Assembly (NCBI GenBank): GCA_029263355.1
Contig: JAJCXQ010000262.1
Coordinates: forward strand, 1-40,260
Length of the DNA stretch: 40,260 nucleotides
Reading direction: 5' to 3'
From: Acidobacteriota bacterium
GTDB lineage: Bacteria > Acidobacteriota > Thermoanaerobaculia > Multivoradales > J023
Positions 8,277 through 16,764 of the stretch are shown piece by piece (the stretch's first letter is position 1; each line of letters starts with the position of its first letter). The notes beneath the pieces were generated by a model. That model was not told the origin of the DNA. It searched no databases and saw nothing but the letters and a program-made list of their open reading frames with translations. The translations under genes and the position numbers were made by a program.

Positions 8277-9002
8277 TCACGGGCGAGCTGCCATCCCCCG
8301 GTGCCGCCAGCGAAAACGGATGATCTCCGCGATCATCCGCGGCGGATCGACCAGCGCTCGCACCCTCGAATCGGGGGAGTTCACCCAAACGATCCCAACT
8401 TCGGCGACACGATAGCCGAGACGTCGAGCGAGCCAAACCAACTCGACATCGAACGCGAAGCCGGGGCTGACCATCTTCTCGAAGAGCTCGCGGGCAACAT
8501 CACCCTCGAGCAATTTGAAGCCACACTGGGTGTCTTTGACATTCCACACTCCCGCCAGCCGGATCAGCTTGTTGAACGTCTTGCCCATCAACTCACGGTA
8601 AATCGGCTGATGCTTGCGAATATCAGCTCCGTCCACCGCCCGACTGCCGAGAGCTATCGAAACCTGGTCCAAAAGCGGTTCAAGCTTGGCCAACTCCTCG
8701 ATGGGGGTCGAAAGATCGGCGTCGGTCATCAAGACCTGGCGTCCGCGGCTGTTCAGCACACCCCGGCGCACGGCAGCACCTTTGCCTCGGTTCTGGGGCA
8801 GCCTCAACAACTGCACGCCGAGATCAGCCAGCCCCGCGACGACGGCTACAGTGTCGTCCGTGCTCCCGTCGTCGACCACCAGAATTTCATAGGCACGTCC
8901 ACGATCCCTCAGATAGCGGCTGATCTTCTCAAGACTCGCCGCGATCCGTTGGGCTTCGTTGAACGCCGGAATGACGACGGAAAGCTCGGGAAGAGAGGGC
9001 AT
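8277..9002 (-). CDS. Family 2 glycosyltransferase, dolichyl-phosphate glucose synthase-like
   Basis: A 241-residue GT-A enzyme, complete for the short GT2 family of DPM1/ALG5-like proteins. These move a hexose from a nucleotide sugar onto a polyprenyl phosphate at the cytoplasmic membrane face. Visible motifs: the opening strand LSVVIPAFNEAQRI, nucleotide-binding VVDDGSTDDT, NRGKGAAVRRG, metal-binding DAD in MTDADLSTP, and DTQCGFKLL. No membrane segment follows, so it is the soluble or peripheral form. AAGGCG lies about 8 bases before the ATG at 9002. It is divergent from the Bax-inhibitor gene. Acceptor and sugar are not readable from the sequence. Confidence 0.9.
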   Translation of the reverse strand: MPSLPELSVVIPAFNEAQRIAASLEKISRYLRDRGRAYEILVVDDGSTDDTVAVVAGLADLGVQLLRLPQNRGKGAAVRRGVLNSRGRQVLMTDADLSTPIEELAKLEPLLDQVSIALGSRAVDGADIRKHQPIYRELMGKTFNKLIRLAGVWNVKDTQCGFKLLEGDVARELFEKMVSPGFAFDVELVWLARRLGYRVAEVGIVWVNSPDSRVRALVDPPRMIAEIIRFRWRHRGMAARP

Positions 9003-9013
9003 ATCGAAACGCC

Positions 9014-9042
9014 TTGCGGCAGGAAGGGACGCCGGATACTAT
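9014..9042 (+). promoter_or_regulatory. Probable sigma-70 promoter of the Bax-inhibitor-1 family gene
   Basis: TTGCGG (9014-9019), a 17-base spacer, then TACTAT (9037-9042). A start near 9049 gives a leader of about 60 bases. It lies downstream of the upstream in-frame start at 9014, which supports ATG 9110 as the real start. Confidence 0.5.
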
Positions 9043-9109
9043 CAGCTCGGGCTCTATTCAGGGCCTGGTTGGAACCAGTTCCATAGATACATCTCGAGGA
9101 GGTTACGTC

Positions 9110-9814
9110 ATGGCTGATGGTTATCCGCTACAAAACACGTTGCCCGTTTCCAGGTTGGGCGTCGATTCCAGGGCGACCTTCATCAACCGCACCTATCAAC
9201 ACCTGCTCGGAGCGATTGTCGGCTTCGCTGCGATCGAGGTTTTCCTCTTCACCTCGGGTCTGGCAGAAACCATAGCGCGGGCGATGTTCTCTATCCCTGG
9301 CGGCTGGTTGGTGATCCTCGGTGCCTTCATGATCGTCGGCTGGCTGGCGAGTCGCACTGCACATACTTCAACGTCCCTCGGTGCCCAATACGCCGCCCTG
9401 GTTGGCTTTGTTGTGGCCGAAGCGATCATTTTTGTCCCGATGCTGTACCTGGCGGAGGCCCAGGGCGGTGGCGTGATTCAAAGCGCCGCGATGGTGACCC
9501 TATTGGGCTTCGCCGGCTTGACCGCCGTCGCCTTCGTGACTCGCAAGGATTTTTCCTTTCTCGGCAGCCTGCTGCGCTGGGGCTTCGTCGTCGCCTTGGT
9601 GCTGATTGTCGCCGGCGCTATTTTCGGCTTCCAGCTCGGCACGTTCTTTTCGGTCGCTATGGTGGGTTTGGCCGGCGCCGCGATCCTCTACGACACGTCG
9701 AACGTGTTGCACCACTTCCCCGAGGACCGTTATGTCGGCGCTTCGCTGGAGCTCTTCGCCTCAGTTGCGATGATGTTCTGGTACGTGCTGCGGATTTTCA
9801 TGTCACGCGACTAG
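9110..9814 (+). CDS. Bax inhibitor-1 / YccA-family membrane protein
   Basis: A 234-residue protein with about seven hydrophobic segments, typical of the BI-1/YbhL/YccA family. Bacterial members are inner-membrane proteins linked to ion leak or to FtsH-mediated membrane protein quality control. Recognisable parts are FINRTYQHLLGAIVGFAAIE at the first helix, the central helices, and the conserved end LYDTSNVLHHFPEDRYVGAS followed by LELFASVAMMFWYVLRIF. ATG 9110 is chosen over the longer frame because GAGGAGG lies 7 bases upstream and a promoter overlaps the longer N-terminus. It stands alone on the plus strand and converges on smpB. Confidence 0.9.
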   Translation: MADGYPLQNTLPVSRLGVDSRATFINRTYQHLLGAIVGFAAIEVFLFTSGLAETIARAMFSIPGGWLVILGAFMIVGWLASRTAHTSTSLGAQYAALVGFVVAEAIIFVPMLYLAEAQGGGVIQSAAMVTLLGFAGLTAVAFVTRKDFSFLGSLLRWGFVVALVLIVAGAIFGFQLGTFFSVAMVGLAGAAILYDTSNVLHHFPEDRYVGASLELFASVAMMFWYVLRIFMSRD

Positions 9815-9829
9815 CAAAAGACCATCCGC

Positions 9830-9921
9830 GTAGGGGTGGACCTTGTGTCCACCCTGTGCGGGGCCCACACAAGGTCCACCCCTACAGGGATCGTAAAGGT
9901 CGGCCCCTACAGGAATCGCAG
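9830..9921. repeat. REP-like palindromic element with partial direct repeat
   Basis: Perfect 19-bp arms, 9830-9848 and 9867-9885, surround an 18-base G/C-rich loop. The right arm region (9873-9896, GGTCCACCCCTACAGGGATC...) is then repeated imperfectly at 9898-9921 (GGTCGGCCCCTACAGGAATC...). It fills the gap between the convergent BI-1 and smpB genes. It may act as a two-way terminator, although no T-tract is seen. The shape fits a dispersed REP/MITE-type element. Confidence 0.7.
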
Positions 9922-9941
9922 GATCCGCAAACAGCTCAACC

Positions 9942-10463
9942 TCACAGTCGGTGTAGGTTGGCGTCTTTCATCGCCTCATGCGCCTCACGGTCGAGATCCC
10001 GCTCACGGGATGCCTGGCGTTTGTCATAGAGCTTTTTGCCTTGCGCCAGGCCGATTTCGACTTTGACGTGATTACCCTTCAAATACATCTTGAGTGGCAC
10101 GACGGTATAGCCTTTGGCCTGAGAGCGGCCGGCGAGTCGGTCGATTTCGCGTTTCTTGAGCAGTAGTTTGCGCGGCCTCTCCGGCTCGTGATTTTCGCGA
10201 TTGCCATGACTGTAAGGACTGATGTGAACCGCCATCAAGTAAGCCCCGTTCGGTCGAAAATCGACAAAGCCATCCTTGAGTTGCACCTTACCGGCGCGCG
10301 CTGACTTGACCTCCGTGCCGGTCAACATCAGCCCGGCCTCGAGCTGTTCGTGAATGTGGTACTCGTGAAAAGCTCGCCGATTGCTAGCGATTTGGCGGAT
10401 GTGCAGTGGCGCCGCGGGTCTATCCGACGCTCTTATCGAAGGCGATGTTCTTGCTGAGGACAT
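9942..10463 (-). CDS. smpB: SsrA-binding protein SmpB
   Basis: A 173-residue SmpB, the tmRNA partner that rescues ribosomes stalled on broken messages. The core is unmistakable: NRRAFHEYHIHEQLEAG, LTGTEVKSAR, the G(x)VQLKDGFV segment, YTVVPLKMYLKGNHVKVEIG, LAQGKKLYDKR and the basic tail (RERDLDREAHEAMK). The N-terminus is about 15 residues longer than usual and Ser/Arg/Pro-rich. ATG 10463, with a weak GAAAGAG upstream, is preferred over a TTG at 10490. The tmRNA gene itself is not in this window. A tandem 24/25-bp repeat lies just upstream. Confidence 0.95.
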   Translation of the reverse strand: MSSARTSPSIRASDRPAAPLHIRQIASNRRAFHEYHIHEQLEAGLMLTGTEVKSARAGKVQLKDGFVDFRPNGAYLMAVHISPYSHGNRENHEPERPRKLLLKKREIDRLAGRSQAKGYTVVPLKMYLKGNHVKVEIGLAQGKKLYDKRQASRERDLDREAHEAMKDANLHRL

Positions 10464-10498
10464 AGGGAAACTCTTTCGTAGTGAGCCCAAGACACGAT

Positions 10499-10547
10499 GG
10501 TAGCCGCAGACGATGTTGGGCAGGTAGCCGCGAGACGATGTTGGGCA
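10499..10547. repeat. Tandem 24/25-bp repeat upstream of smpB
   Basis: The unit GGTAGCCGC(G)AGACGATGTTGGG ending in CA occurs at 10499-10522 and 10523-10547, identical but for one inserted G. It lies in the 214-base divergent spacer between smpB (start 10463, minus) and the DUF4390-like gene (start 10678, plus). It could be paired operators or a neutral duplication. Confidence 0.7.
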
Positions 10548-10677
10548 CGGCAGGGTTGCAGGTCAGAAAGACCCGCTCCAACTCGTGGCCACAAGCGCCT
10601 AGTGTACAAAGACTGGCTGAGCAAAGGTGCTAAAGTTGGCGACCTCGGGCAACGGATCTGCGGACCACGAGACAATC

Positions 10678-11295
10678 ATGAACTGGAAATCTCTCTTGCC
10701 GGCTCTGCTACTTGTCGCCTCGAACGGAGTGGCGGCCCAGACAGAGCCTGCCCAATCCGATCTTCAGCAGGCAATCGCCGAACGCGAGACCGGAGACGAA
10801 GCCACTGATCCTAGAATCACGGATGTCCGACTTGGCTTCGAGGACCAGCATATGCTGCTGTCCTTCAAGTTGCTCGACGCTTTTGACAGTCGCTTGCGCA
10901 AACGGGTCGACAGTGGCCTGCCAACCAGCTTCACCTTCGACTTCCAGTTGGTCCGCAGTCGCAAGAGCTGGTTCGACAAAGCCGTCGACTCAGGAACCTT
11001 GCAGGTTGGCGCGATGTACAACGCGGTGACCCGCGAGTATCTGATCAACTTCAAACACGATGGCAACCTGATCGAGAGTCGGGTGGTCAAGGATGCGGAC
11101 GAGTTGCTGGCAGCGATGACCGAGTTTTCAGACTTCCCGGTTTTTTCCATCGAAGGCAAAAATCGCCAGCAGAGACTAAGGGTTCGGACGCGAGCAGAGT
11201 TGCGCACCAAGACCATCTTTTTTTTCATCCCCAGCACCGTCCATACCGACTGGGCCGAGACCCGTAAGTTCAGGCTCAACGAAGAGATCGAGTGA
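10678..11295 (+). CDS. DUF4390-like exported protein, partner of the histidine kinase
   Basis: A 205-residue protein with a signal peptide (MNWKSLLPALLLVASNGVAA). The mature part is a beta-rich, charged domain (ITDVRLGFEDQHMLLSFKLL, TSFTFDFQLVRSRKSWFD, TREYLINFKHDG). Length, composition and position directly ahead of an NtrY-like kinase match DUF4390 proteins, which occupy the same spot in many proteobacteria (family recall). A periplasmic sensing accessory for the kinase is a reasonable inference. ATG 10678 is chosen for the clean signal peptide. An in-frame GTG at 10627 would place 17 polar residues ahead of it. The stop TGA shares one base with the kinase ATG. Confidence 0.75.
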   Translation: MNWKSLLPALLLVASNGVAAQTEPAQSDLQQAIAERETGDEATDPRITDVRLGFEDQHMLLSFKLLDAFDSRLRKRVDSGLPTSFTFDFQLVRSRKSWFDKAVDSGTLQVGAMYNAVTREYLINFKHDGNLIESRVVKDADELLAAMTEFSDFPVFSIEGKNRQQRLRVRTRAELRTKTIFFFIPSTVHTDWAETRKFRLNEEIE

Positions 11296-13565
11296 TGGAC
11301 CTGCGCCAGGAAATCCTGCGACGGCGCAAGGACTTCCGCTTCATCTTCGGCGGCTTGACGCTGCTTCTGGCGATTTGTGGGTTCGTCTACTACGCACTGC
11401 AGCGGGGCAAGGGCCTACCGACGCAGCTAGCAGCGAACAATGTCCTGCTGTTTGTACTCTGGTACATCAATGTCATCCTGATCCTCACCATCATCTTTGT
11501 GTTGGTGCGCAGCGTCTTCCGGTTGTTGCTCGAGCGCCGCCATCGCATCTTGGGCTCAAAATTCAAGACCAAGCTCGTGCTCACGGCCATCGGGCTGTCG
11601 TTGATTCCGGTCCTGATCCTCTTTCCGTTCGCTACCCGTCTGTTGCTGCAGTCCTTCGACTTGTGGTTCAGCCTGCCGATCGAAGAAATCGTCACCCAGG
11701 CCGCTGACACCGCGATCGCGCTTCAAGAACAGATCGAGAGAACCAACCAACGCGACGCCAAACGGGTTCTCAAGGAGATGGCCGATATCGATCTGAGTGA
11801 TCTCGAGCAGCGCCCCGAGCTGTACCGTCGTTTGCAAAGCTTGGTTGGGGAGCTAGAACTGCATTACCTCGCCATCTACGATGGCACGGAGCTGATTCAC
11901 GGCACCGCGGATCCGGTCGTCGGGTTCAATCGGGCGGTGAATATCCGAGGGGTCAGCCGGTTCCTCGAGGAAGCGATGGAGGAAGGCGCCGCGACTCGAA
12001 TCGAGGACTCATTGGGCATCGAGGGGCATCTCATTCTCGCCGCCAGCGCCAAGCCAAGCAGCGAGATCGCGGCCGAGGTCGACCCGGAATCACCCGAAGC
12101 CGAAAACAGTTCGGCGCCCGACGCCGACGACGGGCTCGACCCAGCCACCAGCAACCGTGGCCATACCGTGATTGTCGCCGGCACCGTACTGCCGCCCAAA
12201 GTCGCTGAGTGGTCAACCAACTTAGTGCGAGCTCAACAGAGCTACCGCCAAATGGCGGTTCAAAAAGAAGATATCCGGACCGTCTACCTCCTCAATCTGC
12301 TGATGGTGACGCTACTTGTGATCCTGGCTTTCTCGTCCATCGGCCTGCGATTGGCACGCCGCCTGACGGCCCCCATCCAGGCATTGGCGGATGGCACCCG
12401 AAGGATTACCAGCGGTGATCTCGATCACCAGGTAGAAGTTGCCGTCGACGATGAGGTTGGAGTGCTGGTCGATGCCTTCAACCGCATGACGCAGGAGCTG
12501 AAACGCAACAAGGAGCTGGTAGATCGCAGTAATCGTAAGCTGGTAGGAGCGAACAAACGAATCGCTGCTGTGCTGCAAAACGTCGCAGCAGGAGTCATCT
12601 CGATCGATGCAGAGTCTCGCATCGTCACCTGCAACGGCGCTGCTCTGGAGATCTTGCGACAGCGCGAAGACGAGGTTGTCGGTCTTTCGATCTTCGATGC
12701 CTGGGCCGACCCTGAACGGGGCAAACTCGTCATGCTGTTGGAGGAGGACGTCGCACAGGCTCACAGCCGCCAAGCGCGGATGATCATTGGCGGAGTGTGG
12801 AAGACGCTCGAGGTCAAGGTCACAACGTTGCCAGACAGCAGCGGCCAGGCGGGCGGGCGTGTTGTTGTTCTGGAGGATCTGACCGAGCTGATCCATGCGC
12901 AGAAGATGGCGACTTGGAACGAGGTCGCTCGCCAAATCGCCCACGAGATCAAGAACCCTTTGACTCCGATTCGGCTGACCGCTGAGCGGCTGCTCCACAA
13001 ACATCGCCAAGGCGACCCACATTTTGGCGACACTCTGGAAGAAGGCGCCGAGCTCATCGTGCGCGAAGTTTCCAGTCTGAAAAACATGGTTGACGAATTC
13101 TCGCGGTTTGCCCGTATGCCCCAACCGCAGCCGCGCCAGATAGATCTCGACAAAATGTGGGGGGAAATCGTCCGCCTCTATCAGGGCCTCAATCCTGGTG
13201 TCGAGGTCGAAAGCGCAATCGATCCGGCCGCCAACACCGTTCGATTCGATCCGGAGCAGTTCAGGAGTGTCCTCATCAACTTGTTGGACAACGCAGTCGA
13301 GGCAACCGACGCCCCGGGCAAAATCTCTTTCTCGACCGCCCAGAGCAACGGCAACATTCTGGTCCACGTGGCCGACACTGGACGCGGCATCCCAGCCGAG
13401 GATCAGCGTAAATTGTTCTTGCCCTACTACTCCACCAAAGGTCGCGGTTCCGGTCTTGGCCTGGCGATTGTCCACCGCATCGTCAGCGACCATAATGCGT
13501 CGATCAACGTCTCGCACAATCACCCCAAGGGTGTCGTCTTTACCTTGGAGATTCCAACCCACTGA
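11295..13565 (+). CDS. NtrY-like membrane sensor histidine kinase
   Basis: 756 residues. The N-terminal part has hydrophobic segments (FIFGGLTLLLAICGFVYYAL, LLFVLWYINVILILTIIFVL and a third) framing an extracytoplasmic region. After another membrane helix (NLLMVTLLVILAFSSIGL) come HAMP (RRLTAPIQALADGTRRI), PAS (AAGVISIDAESRIVTCN), the phosphoacceptor box ARQIAHEIKNPLTPIRL with its His near residue 550, and an ATPase domain with the N box LLDNAVEA, G boxes DTGRGI and GSGLGLAIV, and F box LFLPYYSTK. This order is NtrY's. ATG 11295 overlaps the previous stop (TGATG), implying translational coupling. No response regulator follows, whereas NtrY kinases normally sit beside NtrX, so the partner must be elsewhere. 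Confidence 0.93.
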   Translation: MDLRQEILRRRKDFRFIFGGLTLLLAICGFVYYALQRGKGLPTQLAANNVLLFVLWYINVILILTIIFVLVRSVFRLLLERRHRILGSKFKTKLVLTAIGLSLIPVLILFPFATRLLLQSFDLWFSLPIEEIVTQAADTAIALQEQIERTNQRDAKRVLKEMADIDLSDLEQRPELYRRLQSLVGELELHYLAIYDGTELIHGTADPVVGFNRAVNIRGVSRFLEEAMEEGAATRIEDSLGIEGHLILAASAKPSSEIAAEVDPESPEAENSSAPDADDGLDPATSNRGHTVIVAGTVLPPKVAEWSTNLVRAQQSYRQMAVQKEDIRTVYLLNLLMVTLLVILAFSSIGLRLARRLTAPIQALADGTRRITSGDLDHQVEVAVDDEVGVLVDAFNRMTQELKRNKELVDRSNRKLVGANKRIAAVLQNVAAGVISIDAESRIVTCNGAALEILRQREDEVVGLSIFDAWADPERGKLVMLLEEDVAQAHSRQARMIIGGVWKTLEVKVTTLPDSSGQAGGRVVVLEDLTELIHAQKMATWNEVARQIAHEIKNPLTPIRLTAERLLHKHRQGDPHFGDTLEEGAELIVREVSSLKNMVDEFSRFARMPQPQPRQIDLDKMWGEIVRLYQGLNPGVEVESAIDPAANTVRFDPEQFRSVLINLLDNAVEATDAPGKISFSTAQSNGNILVHVADTGRGIPAEDQRKLFLPYYSTKGRGSGLGLAIVHRIVSDHNASINVSHNHPKGVVFTLEIPTH

Positions 13566-13593
13566 CAGCTGCTCCGCCTAGGGATCTCTCCTC

Positions 13594-14439
13594 ATGTCTA
13601 CACCCACCCTAGCCGTCTTGGCGGCTGCAGTCCTCGTCTTGCCCGTCTCGCAGGCGATTTGGATCCCGCTGACGCATCTCCGTTTCATCCGTTTCCATCG
13701 CCGGCTTGGCGTCCAACCACCGCGGCTCGGATTCTCGGGAACTCTCGTCTACTACTGGCGTGCTCTGATCGCCAACCTGACCATGGCTTGGTGGCTAGTC
13801 GTCGCTTTGGGGCGCGATGATCTCAGGCAACCGATTGGAAAGGCCTCGGGGCCGCCCGTGCTCTGCGTCCACGGCTACTTGCGTAACGGAACGTGCATGT
13901 GGGGTGTACGTCGTGCTCTCGGACGCCATGGGAGACCCACCCAGGCGGTTTCCTTGGGTCGCCCCTTGCGATCGATCGAAGACTACGCTCCACCGCTGGC
14001 TTCAGCATTGCGCCGCCTCATCGATGCCCACCCAGGAGAAAAAGTAGACGTGATCGCCCACTCGATGGGGGGCGTGGTCTTGCGGCGGGTTCTCGCCTCC
14101 GAGCCTCGGTTGGCTGCTGCTATCGGCCGAATCGTCACCCTGGGATCACCCCATCATGGCACAGCGGCTGTTGCGGGGATTCCTGGCGCCTATGAAACCC
14201 GACAACTCGCTCCCAACGGCTCGTTTCTCCAGCAATTGCCCGAGTTTCAGGAGAGCGCCCCCAAAGCTGAGATCATCACGGTGGCTGCAGAATTAGACTT
14301 CGTCGTGTATCCCAAGAGCACATCTCACCTGGAAGGCGCTCGAACCATCGAGCTGCCCACCAGTCACCCCGGCTTGATCACGGAAACAGCGGCGATCGAA
14401 CGTATCGTCTCCGCCCTCACTACTCCAGGTGCAGCGTGA
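13594..14439 (+). CDS. Alpha/beta-hydrolase, lipase/esterase type
   Basis: 281 residues with an N-terminal hydrophobic segment and an alpha/beta-hydrolase fold. PVLCVHGYLRNGTCMW gives the oxyanion-hole HG motif, DVIAHSMGGVVLRR the nucleophile elbow GxSxG (S in HSMGG), and TLGSPHHGTAAV the typical lipase follow-on. The acid is probably within AELDFVVYP and the catalytic His in PTSHPGL. It resembles EstA/PGAP1-like lipases that act on membrane or exported lipids. It starts 28 bases after the kinase stop with AGGGA upstream, so it may be co-transcribed. Its last 20 bases overlap the 3' end of the Ser/Thr kinase gene on the other strand. Confidence 0.85.
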   Translation: MSTPTLAVLAAAVLVLPVSQAIWIPLTHLRFIRFHRRLGVQPPRLGFSGTLVYYWRALIANLTMAWWLVVALGRDDLRQPIGKASGPPVLCVHGYLRNGTCMWGVRRALGRHGRPTQAVSLGRPLRSIEDYAPPLASALRRLIDAHPGEKVDVIAHSMGGVVLRRVLASEPRLAAAIGRIVTLGSPHHGTAAVAGIPGAYETRQLAPNGSFLQQLPEFQESAPKAEIITVAAELDFVVYPKSTSHLEGARTIELPTSHPGLITETAAIERIVSALTTPGAA

Positions 14440-16546
14440 CTCGACCTTCATCCGAAACTTGAATGCTCAATACTCGGTTACTTCCCGGTGGCAGGTTGCC
14501 CTTGACCTCTGCACTCTTGGTTTGAGAGCCCTTACGCCACACGTAGATGCGTAGGTCCAAGTCGCCCGAGGGTAAGGTCAAACTCCCCTTCAAGCTGCCG
14601 GATGTTCTCTTGGCGCGCCGCAAGAATCCCGACTTCCCGCTCACGAACTTGAAGGACTCCTGGTGGATCTTCTCCTGGCCATTGAAAATAGTCAGGCGGC
14701 CTTCAGGTACCTTCGAGAAGAAGTCGATGGCCAGAGTCGCTGTGGCTGCCGGTTCAGAAGCGGCTGCGGACTCGGCCACAGCTTCTTGGCGAACGGCTGT
14801 CTCGGCCGGAGGTAGATTGGGCCGACTACGCTGCCGCGCCGCAATCTCTGCCTGCCGTCGCTGACCGGAACGCCCATCACGTAGGAGCCGCTTGCCCTCG
14901 CGATGATCAGGATTGATCGTCAACACCTGTTCCGCAAGCTTGATGGTGCTCGGATAATCGCGTCGGCGCATTGCACTCCGAGCTGCCTCCAGGCGCTCTG
15001 TGACGTAATCTTCCTCGAGGGAAACTCCGTCAGAGCTCAACACGTCTCGTTCCGCACGATCGCGCCAACGGCGTAACTCACGATCATCGGGTGCAACCGC
15101 TAGGGCTCGCTCGAAGGCGTCGAGAGCTGCAGCGGGATCTCCTTGCTCCAACAGCAAACGCCCTTCCTTGACGAACGGCAGAAAGTTGATCTGCTGCTGC
15201 AGTTTGGGATCTTCTCGCTGGGGTACGTCCTCGGTCTTCATCAAAATTTGGGCGATCCCGGTCGCCACTAAACCCAACGCCAGGGCGACGGTCGCCACCA
15301 GGGCCATACGACCTGGGGTCGGTTTACTGAGAAATGGGGACAAGCCTGGAGTCGCCGGAGGCGCCGCGCCCGGCCGCTGTGGTGCTGATGAGACCTGTGG
15401 TGCTGATGAGACCTGCGGCACTGAGGCGACGAGCGGCGCCAACGGGGCCTGGGGCGCTGTTGGGACCTGCGGCACCGAGGCAACTTGTGGTGCGGATGCA
15501 ACCTGGGGCGCCGATGCTACCGGTTGTGTGCCCGGCCCCGGAGCAACCTGCGGCGCAGGATTGATCAGGGTGCCATCTCCCTGCGGAGCCGTCATCGATG
15601 GGGCGACCGGCGTCGCAAGCGGTGTTCCTGAGCTCGCCGCCCCTACCAGGGCTGGTGGTGGTGCACCTTGGGGCTCGGCGGGCGGAGCCAGAAACGAAGC
15701 ACTGCGCGTCGCGATATTCGGAGGCGCCAGGATCGCACGCAGGTCCTCGGCCATTTCGCTACCTGCGCTGTAACGCTCGTTGGGATCCTTGGCCAGGGCC
15801 CGATTCAAGGTTTGCGTGAGCCCGCTAGGTAGGCCCGGTACAATGTTATCGGGAGGCGTGAAGTCTCCAAAAACGATGCGGTGAGTCACCGCTGACAGGT
15901 TCTCGCCAAAAAATGGCTTCTGGCCGGTCACCATTTCGTACAGCATGACGCCGAGCGAAAAAATATCCGCCCGGTGATCAACCTCTTTACCTTGAATCTG
16001 CTCCGGGGACATGTAGTTTGGTGTCCCCAGCAGCTGCCCCTCCATGGTGAGGTTCGAGGTTTCTACCCGGGCGATCCCGAAGTCGGTGATCTTCGCCTGT
16101 TTGTCCTTGGTGAGGATGATGTTCGCCGGCTTGATGTCTCGATGGACCACACCCTTGGAGTGCGCGTAACCCAAACCGTCCGCGATCTGCGCAACGATAT
16201 CGATCGCAAATCTTGGATCGAGACGCTCCTGACGCTGCATCAGGATCTTGAGATCAGTGCCCTGGACATACTCCATGGCAATGAAACAGTCACCATTTGG
16301 ATCCACAGAGACATCGTGGATGGTGACGATGTTGGGATGAGTCAGGATACCGGCGCTCTGCGCTTCGCGCAGGAAGCGAATCCGGAACTGCTCGAGCTCC
16401 TGATCGCCAGAAGAGTAGCCAAGGCGAAAGGTCTTCAGTGCGAGCTGGCGCCCGATCAGCGGATCCCGTCCAAGGTAGACGACACCCATCGCCCCTTTCC
16501 CCAACTCACCGAGGATCTCGTAGCGGCCTAGCGTCTCAGCAGTCAT
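14420..16546 (-). CDS. Membrane-anchored Ser/Thr protein kinase with Pro/Gln repeats and TPR-like C-terminus
   Basis: 708 residues. The Hanks-type kinase domain (about residues 8-267) has GELGKGAMGVVYLG, the ATP Lys in LALKTF, HRDIKPANI, ITDFGIA and GTPNYMSPEQ, all intact, so it should be active. Residues ~289-400 are a Pro/Ala/Gln/Val linker with a recurring APQV(A/S)S unit. A single membrane helix follows at about 413-434. The extracytoplasmic part has TPR-like repeats (LLLEQGDPAAALDAFERALA, then MRRRDYPSTIKLAEQVLTIN) and a beta-rich end. ATG 16546 places the kinase domain at the usual distance; a GTG at 16603 would add 19 residues without a ribosome site. Substrates are unknown. Confidence 0.9.
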   Translation of the reverse strand: MTAETLGRYEILGELGKGAMGVVYLGRDPLIGRQLALKTFRLGYSSGDQELEQFRIRFLREAQSAGILTHPNIVTIHDVSVDPNGDCFIAMEYVQGTDLKILMQRQERLDPRFAIDIVAQIADGLGYAHSKGVVHRDIKPANIILTKDKQAKITDFGIARVETSNLTMEGQLLGTPNYMSPEQIQGKEVDHRADIFSLGVMLYEMVTGQKPFFGENLSAVTHRIVFGDFTPPDNIVPGLPSGLTQTLNRALAKDPNERYSAGSEMAEDLRAILAPPNIATRSASFLAPPAEPQGAPPPALVGAASSGTPLATPVAPSMTAPQGDGTLINPAPQVAPGPGTQPVASAPQVASAPQVASVPQVPTAPQAPLAPLVASVPQVSSAPQVSSAPQRPGAAPPATPGLSPFLSKPTPGRMALVATVALALGLVATGIAQILMKTEDVPQREDPKLQQQINFLPFVKEGRLLLEQGDPAAALDAFERALAVAPDDRELRRWRDRAERDVLSSDGVSLEEDYVTERLEAARSAMRRRDYPSTIKLAEQVLTINPDHREGKRLLRDGRSGQRRQAEIAARQRSRPNLPPAETAVRQEAVAESAAASEPAATATLAIDFFSKVPEGRLTIFNGQEKIHQESFKFVSGKSGFLRRAKRTSGSLKGSLTLPSGDLDLRIYVWRKGSQTKSAEVKGNLPPGSNRVLSIQVSDEGRVTLHLE

Positions 16547-16719
16547 CCGACCAGGGCTTGATCTGAAAGTGCGGCTTGATGATAGATCCGGGAACACTGA
16601 CACGAGCTCGATGCCGCATCGTGGTCCGGCGACGGTGATTCTTCCTTCTCAGGATACTACGGTTCGCAGCCGCTGTCGCCTCCCGAGCTCCAGACACTGT
16701 CGCAAAACGCGATCGGTGG

Positions 16720-16758
16720 TATATTGAGCGCCCTTAAAGCCAGTACTTTCAAGGAGGT
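16720..16758 (+). promoter_or_regulatory. Candidate -10 and ribosome site of the EF-G-like gene
   Basis: TATATT (16720-16725) is a good -10 element, but the -35 region is weak (CTGTCG at 17 bases). A near-perfect Shine-Dalgarno AAGGAGGT (16751-16758) lies 6 bases before ATG 16765. The 5' leader would be only about 30 bases. Strong ribosome binding suggests high expression. Confidence 0.45.
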
Positions 16759-16764
16759 TCCAGG

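Noticed and set aside
12312..13562. 416-codon open frame on the minus strand opposite the histidine kinase
   Set aside because: It lies wholly antisense to a kinase with all catalytic boxes, and its translation has no recognisable domain. Long antisense frames are common in GC-rich genes.
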